Below are positions 1 to 11,900 of a stretch of 64,000 nucleotides of DNA, piece by piece. The notes under the pieces were generated by a model. That model was not told the origin of the DNA and did no database searches. It worked only from the letters and a program-made list of their open reading frames with translations. The position numbers were made by a program, and so were the translations under genes. Each line of letters starts with the position of its first letter. Within the stretch, counting starts at the first letter, position 1. Source of the stretch: Himantopus leucocephalus (taxonomy: Eukaryota; Chordata; Aves; Charadriiformes; Recurvirostridae); NCBI GenBank assembly GCA_003993805.1, contig RSEF01000001.1:190339824-190403823 (forward strand). Direction: 5' to 3'.

Positions 1-242
1 CATGAATGCAGTTGGTCATGGACTTCAAAGAGAGTTTTAAACACATAGTCTGACTTTTGGAAGGTTTAGTAATTCTTAATGTCTCTCTCTGTATTGACAA
101 GTAGATGAATTTTAAAGCATTCATTCCACTGACAGACATAGAACTAAAAAGGGAGAGGTATCAAAGACACAGGATTTTCCAAAGTGCAGTGTTGACTTTG
201 GTCTTAGGGCAAGAGCTCAGAATTTGCCAGTGTCATGAAAGC

Positions 243-333
243 ACAGGATCACAGGATAATTCAGCTTGGGAGGGACCTCAGGACATCTCTGGTTCAACAT
301 CCTGTGGTTGGTGAGGCTGGACTACACTGTCTT
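243..333 (-). mobile_element. CR1 LINE fragment, 3' region
   Basis: This stretch reads like the reverse complement of the CR1 3' region. It has a 'cagcttgggagggacc' core resembling the 'ggtttgggttggaagggacc' stretch that follows the terminal repeats in minus-oriented CR1 copies, then a 'ctggttcaacatcctg' stretch matching the usual 'ctagttccaaccccctg'. The terminal ATTCTATG-type repeats are only faintly visible ('atcacaggataa'). It is short and diverged and carries no coding capacity. Identification rests on recognition of the CR1 consensus, not a database search. Confidence 0.7.
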
Positions 334-337
334 TAAA

Positions 338-747
338 GAGCCTGTCCTGATTGCACTCAGTTAAAACATTCATACTTGAAAACCATCTTTNTAAGAGCCT
401 GTCCTGATTGCACTCAGCTAAAACATTCATACTTGAAAATCATCTTTTCTTGCTCTACTCATTTTACCTGTTCCAGCAGTACTGCTGTTGTCTATACAGG
501 CTGCAGGGGTTTGGACATCCTAAACATTTCAGGCTTTTCAAAGACTGAGAGGAAGTTTTTACATCCACAANAGCCTGTCCTGATTGCACTCAGTTAAAAC
601 ATTCATACTTGAAAACCATCTTTTCTTGCTCTACTCATTTTACTTGTTCCAGCAGTACTGCTGTTGTCTATACAGGCTGCAGGGGTCTGGACATCCTAAA
701 CGTTTCAGGCTTTTCAAAGACTGAGAGGAAGTTTTTACATCCACAAA
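338..747. repeat. Gap-flanked triplicated segment, probable assembly artefact
   Basis: One sequence occurs three times, separated by single N bases at 391 and 571. The first copy (338-390) is truncated at the N. The second (392-570) is nearly full length. The third (572-747) is full length and runs on into unique DNA. The first and third copies are identical where they overlap (about 52 bases). The middle copy differs from the third at five sites over about 176 bases, all of them transitions. A variant copy between two copies of the same version, each junction marked by one N, suggests an unmerged contig or alternative haplotype more than a true triplication. Confidence 0.85.
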
Positions 748-887
748 GGCACCCTAACAAACATCCTCAGAGTAAATGTGACTTCAGAAAGGGATGAATA
801 CCTTTTGAAGGCAGGGTGACTGAATTCCACCTTCTACATCAGGTTGAGTTGCCAGTTTTCTGGAGTCGACTGGATACTGAGTTCTTT

Positions 888-1213
888 TCATTGCCTCTAA
901 TGGAAGCTTAGACACCTGTCCCATTTACATGCCTACATTTAAGTGTGATGATCTTGAACAATACCCAGTTCCTNCCATTGCCTCTAACGAAATCTTAGAC
1001 ACCTCTCCCATTTACGTGCCTACATTTAAGTGTGATGATCTTGAACAACACCCAGTTCCTGATGATCAATTCAGTTACTCAAATGTGGGTGCCNTCATTG
1101 CCTCTAATGGAAGCTTAGACACCTGTCCCATTTACATGCCTACATTTAAGTGTGATGATCTTGAACAATACCCAGTTCCTGATGATCAATTCAGTTACTC
1201 AAATGTGGGTGCC
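888..1213. repeat. Second gap-flanked triplicated segment, probable assembly artefact
   Basis: The arrangement matches the one at 338-747: copy one at 888-973, N at 974, copy two at 975-1093, N at 1094, copy three at 1095-1213. Copies one and three are identical over the 86 shared bases. The middle copy differs at about seven positions in 119 bases, at least two of them transversions. The 95-codon open frame across this block exists only because the unit is repeated, and is not a gene. Confidence 0.85.
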
Positions 1214-1854
1214 TAGTGCCATTTAATACGTTATTGCATGTCCTGTGTGTCATCTAGCTTCCTGTATTGATGACAGACGGTCTCCTACAAGTCCTGTGAC
1301 ATACCTGCAAGCTCCATCTGGATGCTGTGGATATGCTAAGGCATCTCCGATGACACCAGTTCCTGTGTTCAGGCAACTAAATCAAGACCTTGATATCTAC
1401 AAACAAAACAGCTGGCTAGCGATCTCTGTGTGTGTGGTGTGAGTAGAGAAAACTGCCAGGCTAGTTTTTCCAACTGCGTGACAAGTATCAGGAAACATTC
1501 TGAAGAAGTATCAGCTTTGGTTCGGGACTTACTTTGTGCTTTATCAATAGTAAGAGGTGTCCCATGCTCATCAGCTGCCAGTTACACCACAGCTCCAAAC
1601 AGTGTGTGTCACTAGAAATGACTGAGAACAGAGGCCGTCCTTGCTGTAACTGCCATGAATAGGATGATTAAAGGATATGAATGAAAGATCATGCATATGT
1701 ATGGCTAGGGACTTGTGATGAAGTCCCAGTTACCTAATTTCTTATGTACTAGTGAAGTATCACCAACTGCATAACCTTGACTTGCTTTAAAAATGCCTAG
1801 TGCTGCCCTGTGTTTGAAGGGAGAAACTGGGTATGAGAGAATTTGATAGGTATT
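1214..1854. other. Unique noncoding sequence
   Basis: I see no gene, RNA or further repeat here apart from the lead-in to the CR1 end that follows. Two short overlapping open frames (1245-1442 and 1430-1615, plus strand) have no recognisable domain and are of chance length. Confidence 0.5.
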
Positions 1855-1920
1855 GGGCAAATGGGTTAGACTAGATGACCTTTAAAGGTCCCTTCCAAAC
1901 CAAACTATTCTATGATTCTA
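1855..1920 (+). mobile_element. CR1 LINE 3' end
   Basis: The sequence 'gactagatgacctttaaagg' and the following 'tcccttccaaaccaaac' and 'tattctatgattcta' are the near-consensus 3' terminus of an avian CR1 retrotransposon. CR1 copies end in short ATTCTATG-type repeats rather than poly-A, as seen at 1906-1920. Sequence from about 1820 may belong to the same element but is less clear. The copy is severely 5'-truncated, as most CR1 copies are, and has no coding content. This is one of the strongest signs that the window is avian. Confidence 0.9.
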
Positions 1921-4900
1921 AATTGTCTTAAGTATACGGGGATTAATCTCAGGTAACATTAACCACTTTATGATCAGCTTAATTTTAGCTTGTAATCATG
2001 TTCCCTCTCAAGGGAGTAGAGATTCTTCAAGAAAACAGTACATAAATATTGAAGATAGAGTAGATGAATCTCCCACATCCTCAGCTGATGAAACCTAGGT
2101 AGCTATCTGAGACTAGTTGTGTAGTAACTTTTAGATAGCCAAAGTCAGGTGAAGTGAGTCCCGTGTGTGACATTAACCTTCAGTAGCATAAGTGGACACT
2201 TTCTGTGTCAGCCTATTTGGCTGGAAAGGAATCAGATTTAGTAATAAATGAAAAAGAATTATTGACAGTAAGGTCAATGGTGTTTGATTATTTAGGGTCT
2301 GATAACTAAACATCTTTTTCTTGTTCACAGTATGAAAGCTTTTTGGAGGCTGCTGTTCTGCTGGGTACTAATTTGAAAATTACATTCACATGATGACTAG
2401 ACATGAACCCATGGCATTCACATTTAATTGCTGTTTTTCTCATGCAGGAGCAGGGCAAAGAGGAGTCAGGCAGCTTAGTTTTAAGAGGACAGAATGGAGG
2501 GCTGAATAGAAATATATTATTTTCCTTGTTGTCAGGTTTTAGAACAGCAAGAGAAGTTGAGAGACAAATCAATAAGCCTCACAGCTGCGGTCTACAATCT
2601 TCTTCCTATTCTATTAGAATGGCTTTGGCACCAGATATACAAGCCTGAAGTGTGCTAAAAAAAGGCCGCAGTGACTGGAAATGGTAATCTGTGTACTTTC
2701 TCCATTTTTAGGGCACCAGTGCAAGGGAATATTTCATCCGAGCTGGAACTGAAGATATAAGCTTACAAGCTTACATGATCATGTGTCAAATTTGCCGAGT
2801 CCCATGCTGAGATGTGGACAGCTTTCTCTGTTATATGATGGAACACAGAGCGCCAGGAGCAGAGAGTTTAGGCCTTTCTCATCGATATTTTGCAATCTGA
2901 GCTCAGTGACAGCCAAGCAATGTTTTACATTGCTTCCTTCTCAGCATGTGGATTTTCCTTTCTTGTTTTTTTTTTCCCTTTAGTTTTATTTTTCTTTCCT
3001 GTTTCTCAACAATTGCCAATAACATATTGCTTTATTTAAACTGAATGAGTTTGCTATTAGAGATGTCAGTATTACCAGCCTCAAAAATTAAAAAGAGTAA
3101 TTTGCGAGTCAGACTTCAAAACCCACAAGAATTCATTAAGATAACTTTTCTATTGTATTCTTATTGTATTTTGTTGCGTTCTATTATATTCTTGTATTGA
3201 TTCTTTTTTCTTTTATTCTCAGAGAAAAAGTGTCATGCAGTCTTCTAAATTTCTGGACAAATGTGAATTTCCAGCTTCAAATTTGAGTTTGCTTACTCTC
3301 TCACACTCACATTCACTTCTCCCAGTGATGCTGTTTCTGTCCTTACGTCCTCTGCCCCACACCCTGACCAGGAATCACATACCCAAGTATCCACTTTGTT
3401 CAACCCCTCCATTCTCACCTGTCCCCCTGCCAGTGAATTCATTGTGCTCCCGGGATTGTACTTCCATTTCAAGCCCCACATTTGATGCTGGATGTTCTGA
3501 TCACCCAGTTTGGGATTTGTCTAATCAACTGTAGACTTCTACAATGGATGTCTTGGTACTGGAGCTACTCAGCCTCTGTGGCCTTTTAAAAAAAAATGGA
3601 GACAAATACATACTGCATCTCATCTTAAAGCTGATAGCAAAAATGGGTCAGATGAATCCTCTCCTGTAAACAAAGATTTCTTGTAATCGTCTGCTAAGAA
3701 AGCCCAGGGTGACAGGCTCAGATGAACAGGTCTGTACTGCAGAAGTCTAAGGACAGGAGATATGGACACCAATTTTGTAACCTTGCAGGGCTTCTCGGTC
3801 ATTGTTTTTCTCTTTTGGCATTGGATGTAGAGGGAAGACACCAGGAATGATCAGAATGATTCATTTTTTATGAGGGAGGTGAGAGGAAGAAACAATAAAG
3901 ATTTTGTGATGATGCTTCTGAGGAAAAGTGTAAGAATTGGTTAAAGAAAGTTCTGAATTGATACAGAAATAAAGGACTGGTTCCCTTGAAACCAGGGAGG
4001 CAGGTAGAAAATACACATAGGGCTTACTGAGAACAGAGCGCTTCGTCACTTGCCTGGAAGTGTTACATCTCAAAGAATTTATAGAGTCAACCTAAAGGAA
4101 ATAAGAAATATCCTTGTCTTGGAATGTGATTGATCAAGAGAAGATAAATGGTCATGCCATACTGGTTGATTGGTCCCTGCTGAGAACTGGTCCATGGGCA
4201 CGAGGTGTCTCCAGATGAGAAGCAGACTACCACTGTTCTGGCTTGAGTGGATTGCTTACTGATCTGCCTCAAAGACATAAAGCCATGAATTTGGGGTTTT
4301 AACATGTATTAATATGAGATTTTAAAGTATCATAGTGTTTTATTCGATGTTAATTAGGGAACATAGATGGCTCTTGGTCTATTCAGCTGGTCTAGTTAGA
4401 GACGGAGACAGAACAACACAGAAAGCAGTGAAGTGAGATACTCTGACTTATGAAAAATTAGTTCTGAGGGTTGCAGGAGGAGAAAGTTGCACTGATTTTT
4501 TTTTTTTTTAATCACACTTTGTTTTCTTTCTGTTTAGTGAACTCAATGTAGGGAAATTTTATAATTTTATTTTTTCATGAGCCCACATGTGCCCTTCATG
4601 CAGACATCCACAAATGTACATACACTGGTGGGCAAGCCATGGTACTCTCATGTTACATCTGGCACAACAGATCATGATGAAGTCCAGCGATGAGCAGTAT
4701 AATTCTTGAGAAACTCAAGAACAGAAGCCGTGGACTCTTACGTCCCTTTGCTGATAGCAGCTGTTATTTAGACAAATAGATGTGCGTATATTTGAGAGGC
4801 ATCACAGAAATATTTGAAAGAATTAAAATGATTTATCAGACAGGCAAGGATGAGAATGTGCAACTGATGTGTCTCACCCATGCTGAAAATGCCAGAGCAG

Positions 4901-7900
4901 TGAAATGTCCTGGAAAGCTGCTCTTTGACGCCTGTCTCTCATGCATGCAGTTATTTAGGTTTTTGTTTAAAATAGCTGGGAAACTTACAAACATGGCTCC
5001 CAACATGAACCTGGCAGGTACCCTCAACAGCTGGGAGGGGGAATGTAAAATAGCATCTACCCAAATCCCTAAATCGTGTGAAATTCAAGTGCTGAGGAGA
5101 AAATCGGGAGCCTGATGATTAAACGTAGAGAGCTGTCATTGCTGCATTATATTAAAATAACTTGCCTGTAGCAAAGCGCACACTATTTCTTCCTCTAAAT
5201 CTGTCACTTTTCAGGAGCCTGTTACTCCAGCTGGCTGCATCAGTAGCTTTGGAGCTATGTAAGTTTTACAGTGAAGAGGGCACTTACAGAAAGACTTTTC
5301 ATGAACAGTGGGGGACCCATTAACCACTGAATAGCCACCGCGATGCGCAAGTTTTATTTTTCTGTGGCTTAATGGCGCTCGGCACAATCGGAAACTTAAA
5401 GCAGAAATGGTCCTCAGATGCCTTTTTAAGTCACAGCAAGGCTCCAGGAAAAATGGAACTTATTTGTTTATGGATTGCTGTCATTAATAAACAGATCAGA
5501 GACTTATTACTGCCTCAAGCCACAGCACTTTTAATGATGTCCAAAGCAGATAGCTATTAAAGCTGTGAACAGCAGCACAATGGACTTGGCCTGAACGAAC
5601 AGGAGAAGGAAGAGGAATAGCATGTCAATGGCAAAGTCTGTGACACTCAGAGAATGAGCAGAGGTTTCTCATTATAAAGACTGCTCTTTCTTTATACCCT
5701 TTGTCTCTCTGAAGCAGACTCCGGTATCCTCCAATAGATCTCCATTAAGTTTGTGGGGTTTTTTTTTCTTGAAGCTAGACGCATATTCTCTTCTACTTGA
5801 CCTCTGGGATTTTTCTTTACTCCACAAAGGGCAGCTTTAATACATCTTTGTGAGAAGCGATTTTCCTGTCCCATGAAATTTTGTGCCTTAAAAACCAAAC
5901 AGAACTCTCTTTTCTTTCCGCAATGATTTTTTTGTGTGTGTTTTTCACATCCCAGCTATGTGACTGGACGATGAGGCTATCAGATAATTTTGAGATAAAT
6001 ATCTGCACTTTTTTTTTTTATATAGGTATGTGACATAACGTGTTTTTTTTTTTTCTTGTTTCCCCATTGAAAGTGCTCTTAGCAATTGCAAAAATAGTTA
6101 GCATTTTTTTTAGTAGATCAGAAAAGCTGATTCAGTTGCCAGGGTTAATTTAGGGATCAAGGGAACTCAGACTGAAGACTCTCATCCACTGAATATTCAG
6201 TCTCCGTTATGTGCTATGGAGAGCGAGACAAGCACCCGCTGTGCCGACTTTCTCCTTTTCCAGAGATTTCTTGCATCTCATCTTCGGAAACAGCCTGTCC
6301 CCAGACATTAGTGTCCCACCTCTATCCTCTGTTCATGTTTCCCATTGAATTGGTGGGCGTACAAGGAGCACGTTCCTCCTTCCAAGCGTGCAGATTCCCT
6401 CACAGCCTGGAGCTGGCTGAATGGCTATGAAAACTGCACAGGTAAAATTTAGTCAATGTAGAAGTCATTTGCATGCATTTGGAGGGCATTTACATGCCTG
6501 ATGTGTATTTGTGCTCGTGCGAATGTTTGTCGCATGGATAGGCATGTCATATTCATTTAAATAACTCTTCTTTTGGAGGCAGCTGTGAAATTAAGTGCCC
6601 TTAGAGTTCGCCAGTCTGGCTAGGGATGGGCTAGAAGAGGTATGTGCAGGAAAAGGGAACCTGAAATGGGAAACAATGAGTAAAAAGTAGAGGAATAAGA
6701 AGGTCTAAAATGTGTAGGGTTGTATGGTAACAAATAAAGCTTGTGCAACTTTGTGATGGATAAAGGAGCCAGGGGGTCAAGGGGCAGGATGAGAGAATCT
6801 GTGAATTTATCTTCTCGTAACAGAAATGAGTTGAAGGCCCTAATGAAGAAGCTACGCCTCCTCTTTATGCACCCCCCTAGGGTAGAGAGTGCACAGATAG
6901 GACATGGAGCCACAGGAAGGTCTGAACCATAGGCCAGCCGCTCTTTTTTGCAGAAACCCTAGTGAGTGTACTCTCCCCCAATGGGAAAAGGTGTCCAACA
7001 AGTCTGAAAAGGGTAAAGGGGAAATATAATTACTGAGGGTGTGGTGACAAGGAGCAGGTTCTCCTGTCGCTAGTTTTTCTACCTTCAACATGAGTCCCTG
7101 CTCCTTGCAAGATGCTGTTCCTTCCATTGCCAGGAAGTGGCCATTGGAGGTCTCTTCACAGTGACACCAGGGAACTTTGTTTTAGGACTTTTCTAAAGGC
7201 TGTGAAGGACCATGAGTTGTCTGATGATAGAAAAAATGAAGCAAGGTTTAGAAGAAGAGGTGTGAGGTATCAATTCACAGCCCATGTGAGCTCTAAATGG
7301 GGCTCATGGGACCTATTTCAAAATACTGTTTTTTTTTAAAGGCTAGCATTTATAAAAATGTTTATGTCTAGGAAATTCTTTCTAAAACATGGCCATTTAA
7401 ACTGAATTTGATTTTTTTAAAACAGAGTTGTGACTTTTTTATTTTTAATGAATATACCATGTGCATGGGAGCTTGGGATGCTTCCTTGCACATCTTAAAG
7501 AACCCTCAAAACATGTCTTCTCTTTCTACTTTCTCTTGGAAAGTATAAGTAGCCCCAGCCAGACACAGTGCCTGAATAGGAGACTGTGCCTAAATCCCGG
7601 ATTAGTAGCCATCAGCTGAGGAGCTATGGATGGGTGCAAAATGGGAATGAATTGAAAAGCTCCACCACTGTTGATGAAGGAAAGGAAGCGGGGAAAGGAG
7701 GGGAGAAAATGAAACATACCAGAAAATGCTGAAGGATGGATATGGTACTGCTTGTCTCAAAATCAAGAGTATATGTGAAATATATATGATACTTCTCCTA
7801 CACCTTGAAAAATAATAACAGCTTGTGACTTTTCGTGTTACATTTGATCTTATTAACTGTTTGAGAGTTGTTTCAGTTATCTACTGCAAACAAAACAAAA

Positions 7901-8940
7901 TTATATCATTATACAGTACACGTCTTGGCCCGTGTCACATAGCTTGTTAGGAGATGGTAGTGGTGGTTTGTAACTAATTAATGTGTCTGTGTTGTATTTT
8001 CTGTAAAATCATATCCATCTGTGTAGATGATTTCAGTGAGTTTTAACAGGGTCTCTATAAGATGTTATTACTTCTGTCATGCAGAGACAACTATATAACG
8101 ATTTGCATAATTATAGATGGAGGAAAATGTTAGCCTGCATATTTAAAACTGTTATATACATTTCCACCTCATTAAAGAAAATCACTGGAGCTAGGTAGCG
8201 TACTCAGGTTGGAGATCAGGTGGCAAAGTATATAGATTACACAATCTAATTTTCTAGTGCTAAGGAGTTTCAGCTGAACAAAACCAATAGAACTGACCTT
8301 GCTCGCTGAAAAAGTTACAAAAGAAAACTCATTTAAAGAGTGCTTCTGTGAAAACACACACGTCCCTCTCTGTCATTGTAACTCTAACCTTGGGGATCAG
8401 TCACTTTGGATGTGCTAAAGAGATGCTTTCATGAATAAGTGATGATAGGCTTTAATATAATTAGGGATCTTAATAGGCAGAGCGGGAAGATGGTTACAGT
8501 ACTTGCAATGTGAAAGCACAGGGACAGATACACAGAGGGGACACATGCACTCAAATCTACAATTTAGATCTTCTTTTCTTCTGCCTATATCTGGTATTGT
8601 GTGAATTTTTGCTGGTGAGAATCTGTGGAGTTGCTCAAGCCTTGGCAGATCTGGATGTCTCAGCACATATTACATGCCGTGACCCCGGCAGGACCTGCAA
8701 GGAGACAGATTCTGCCAATCTCACACTTGGGTTCTATCCCTGATCTTGTGAGTGCCTCAAAACACTTCTAAAGGTGGTCCTACATACAAAAAACCCCACA
8801 TGTACTTCTGGCGTACTTATTCAACTTGAATGAGTGGGAATATGATTTGGCTCCGAAATTAATTTGGGTAAGATGCTTGTCCTTTCTCCATTTTTGCTTG
8901 ATAAAAGCACAAGAAGAAGTTTTAGGGGTGGGTCTAAACT
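1921..8940. other. Unique noncoding sequence
   Basis: About 7 kb without a recognisable gene or mobile element. Open frames are all under about 115 codons and match no family I know. Several T homopolymers occur (for example near 4497-4510, 6009-6020 and 6040-6055). Two parts look unusually complex and low in simple repeats, as conserved noncoding elements often do: about 5330-5580, with isolated CpGs and TTAAT/ATTAA motifs, and about 6460-6580, which holds an exact POU octamer (ATTTGCAT at 6467-6474). Another octamer directly abuts a TAATTA core at 8101-8113. Conservation cannot be judged from one sequence. Confidence 0.5.
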
Positions 8941-8942
8941 GG

Positions 8943-8952
8943 TATATAAAAG
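8943..8952 (+). promoter_or_regulatory. TATA-box-like motif with upstream GC/KLF-like box
   Basis: TATATAAAAG is a good match to the vertebrate TATA box. A GGGGTGGG motif of Sp1/KLF type lies about 15 bases upstream, at about 8927-8934. I see no convincing initiator at the expected 25-30 bases downstream and no recognisable first exon. In AT-rich DNA such matches occur by chance, so this is a weak core-promoter candidate, perhaps for a noncoding transcript. Confidence 0.2.
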
Positions 8953-11900
8953 ATCGCCTGAGAACAAATTAAGGAAGTGAACCTCAATTATCCACGTTTA
9001 TTAGCTTACTCCCTGGTTCTGTCTTAGATTGCTCCAACTGGTTCTCTGCAGGACTGATCTCCTGTAAGAGGATAATCCAAAGCAGTGTGAACTTCATCCT
9101 TGACCTCGGGGTCAGCAGTGCTTCCTGTTCCTTTTTAGTTTGATATTACAGACATAATTTAGAGTTCTTAGCAAATTCTGCCAGAGCAAGGATTCTTACA
9201 GGCACTGGGAGAAATGGCCTATTCATCCTTGGAAAGTGGTGTGTAGTGGCTCCCTGCCAAGGAGCAGAGTCTGAGCTGTGTGAGGTCCTAGCAATGTCCT
9301 GATTTAGAGAGAATTATCCAAATTCTGCAGAAGGCTTTTCCTGTTCTCTCCACGATTTTAGCACTGGATCAGGAAGATGCAAAAAGACGTTGGGAAGCAG
9401 AGACCTCTGTGAAAACTTCAAATGGCCTGGTGTACCTGAAGGCTGGGAATCCGTGCTGGACAGAGATACCCACTCAAGTCTCAGAAACCATACATCTCTC
9501 TGAGGGTGATAGTCTGTGTGGGCTTTCAGTTGCACATACCATAGAAACTAGTAGAAGTCCATCAGTGGCAGCTGAGGGCACTGGCTTTCTCTTTGGGGCC
9601 TCCATCATTTGCTTGCTGGACCACACCTGCACTAGAGAGGTGTGAGAAGGGGATTGCAGTTCCCTACCTCTTCTGAAGATGGCAGAGAAGCTGGCTGAAG
9701 ATGTCTAATAAAGGCATGCCCAAGTCCATCATCTCAGCTTCTGGTACAACAGAGATCCTTCAGTGCTTTCACTATTAATTTTGCATTGAGATTTAAAACT
9801 ATGACAGGAATGTAATATTTTTGGTTTATGAACTGTATATTATAATCCAGACTTAAAGGACACACACTTTGACTATGCTATGATTTAACTGAGAATGTAA
9901 AAGACACTATTTTAATTAAGAAATGTTTGAAAAAGACTTTCAGGGTTTTTTTTTGGCAGGGAAAGCAGAAGAAATGAATTTCATACTTTTTCTCTTGGTG
10001 AAGGAGGTGGATGGAACTAAAAATTTTGAAGTAGGCTCAGCTGTATATCTTCACCTACTGTAAGATTTGGCAAAATTAAAATTCAACACACCTTAAACTA
10101 CGATTTTGTGATCACTAGTTCTCATAAATATTTCTGTTATGCTGCCATGGTCTTCATACAGTCCTACTTACATCAGGTGAATTTGATAAAAAGTGAGTGT
10201 GACAACAAATGTTTTTGAAATTTGCAGATTTTGTTGCAGGGGTGGAACTGGTATTCAAATAAGCAGTGCTATGCAAATGGATATTATATAAGCTCAGTGA
10301 ATCATGGAAAGTGATGAATTGTACAACACCTAACTCATTACACCAGGGGAAAAAAAATAATCAGTTAAAAATATTTGACATGCTAAGTTTCTTTCAGAAC
10401 ACCCAATTGCATTTACTATCCATTTAGTACATTTTGTACATGTGTCATTCCAGTATTCCCTTATGTGCTAATAAGTGTTTCAGGTAAGAAAGGTAGAAAA
10501 GGTGGGGTTTCCAGTAACTATTGACATAGGCAAAGTAGCAACAGCGCAACATGCTACCATAGGAAAATAAAAGATTAGGTCACACTGAATTAGTCATAGT
10601 CCCTTTTGTTTGACAGTACTACTTTCCCTACTCTGCAGAGGCGTGTGAACAAAATCCTAAGTCACTGCAAGGCAGTGGTAATTTTGTCACTGATTCAGTA
10701 CCATTACATTTTCGCTGCGATACTTATCATTAGATAAAAGCACTGAGTAGTGGCAAACTGATTGATCAAGGTCACTGTAGAAGTTTTTTGAAATGCAGGC
10801 AGCAATGTCCTAAAATGGCAAGCAAGTTCTAGTTCTGTCATTTAGATGCATGAGCAAAGCTTCAATAAACAGAAGGAACAGCGAACATTTATAAAAATCC
10901 TGCCCTGGGTCTGCTGGTGGTAGTCTCATTTGTCAATACGGGGCCCTGAAAACTCAATGCTAAGATGCTTCCAAATGAATTTTGATTCTGCAAGGAGCTA
11001 CTCACCACAAGAATGATTTGTCTTTACTCTGACTTGCTCGGCTTTGTAATGTTTCACCTTTTTATTTCGTAAGCTGGCCCCAAGCAAAATTGTGTGGAGT
11101 CCATTCCTGATGCTCCCCATTTCATGCAAAACTACTCTGAAGACAAGAGAGATGATAGCATCAATTTTTGAAAGAAGACTATCTGTATCTTTGGTTGTGT
11201 GCCAACCTGCTTTTCATTTCAGAGTATTCAACAGATATAGATGAACTTGATGTTTCCATAATGTCCAGAATGACAATTTTCTATCTACTGATTCATCAAT
11301 GCTCCCCTCCTGGGAGCCCTGCTCAGGGACTTGGATTCACACATATTCCCTGCAATATAAGCACAGAGCAGAAAGACAGCCCTCCCGCAAACACTTTTCT
11401 ATCTAAAAAGGAGAAAGGAGGTGGATAAGGTCAGGTGGGAAGTACAAAGGGGCAATGAGATAAGCTTGAGGGGATCTTGAAGATGAACTGCAAAGAGGTC
11501 TTGCTAAAATTTATGGGTATCATTTCACAGCAATGGGGGAGGCACAGGTGAAGGTGTGACAGCTGCTGCTTGAAAATGCAGGAAGACTGTGGTTGAAGCT
11601 CTGAGACCGAGCATCAGACAGGATGCTGGTGGTGGCTGGTAAGAGAAGAAGTACCAAGGGATGAAAAGCACTGTTTTACTCAGATTATGCCCCCTCTCAG
11701 ATGAGACTCAGGCTCTTCATTGCTTGTTCTCCTTCTGGTCTGAAGACTTGCATTTTTACCCATCCAATAATGCAACTTCAACTATTAGGGAGGCCAATCC
11801 TTTGTGCTCAGATTTCACCGCTGGGCAGCCCACAGTGCCTGGGATACCCTTCAAGGATGTAGGGTTTAAGATCCCCTAGGCTGAGACTGTTTTCACTTCA

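Noticed and set aside
929..1216. 95-codon frame that looks like a repeat protein
   Set aside because: The apparent peptide repeats come from the gap-flanked duplication of one DNA segment and the frame crosses two N bases.
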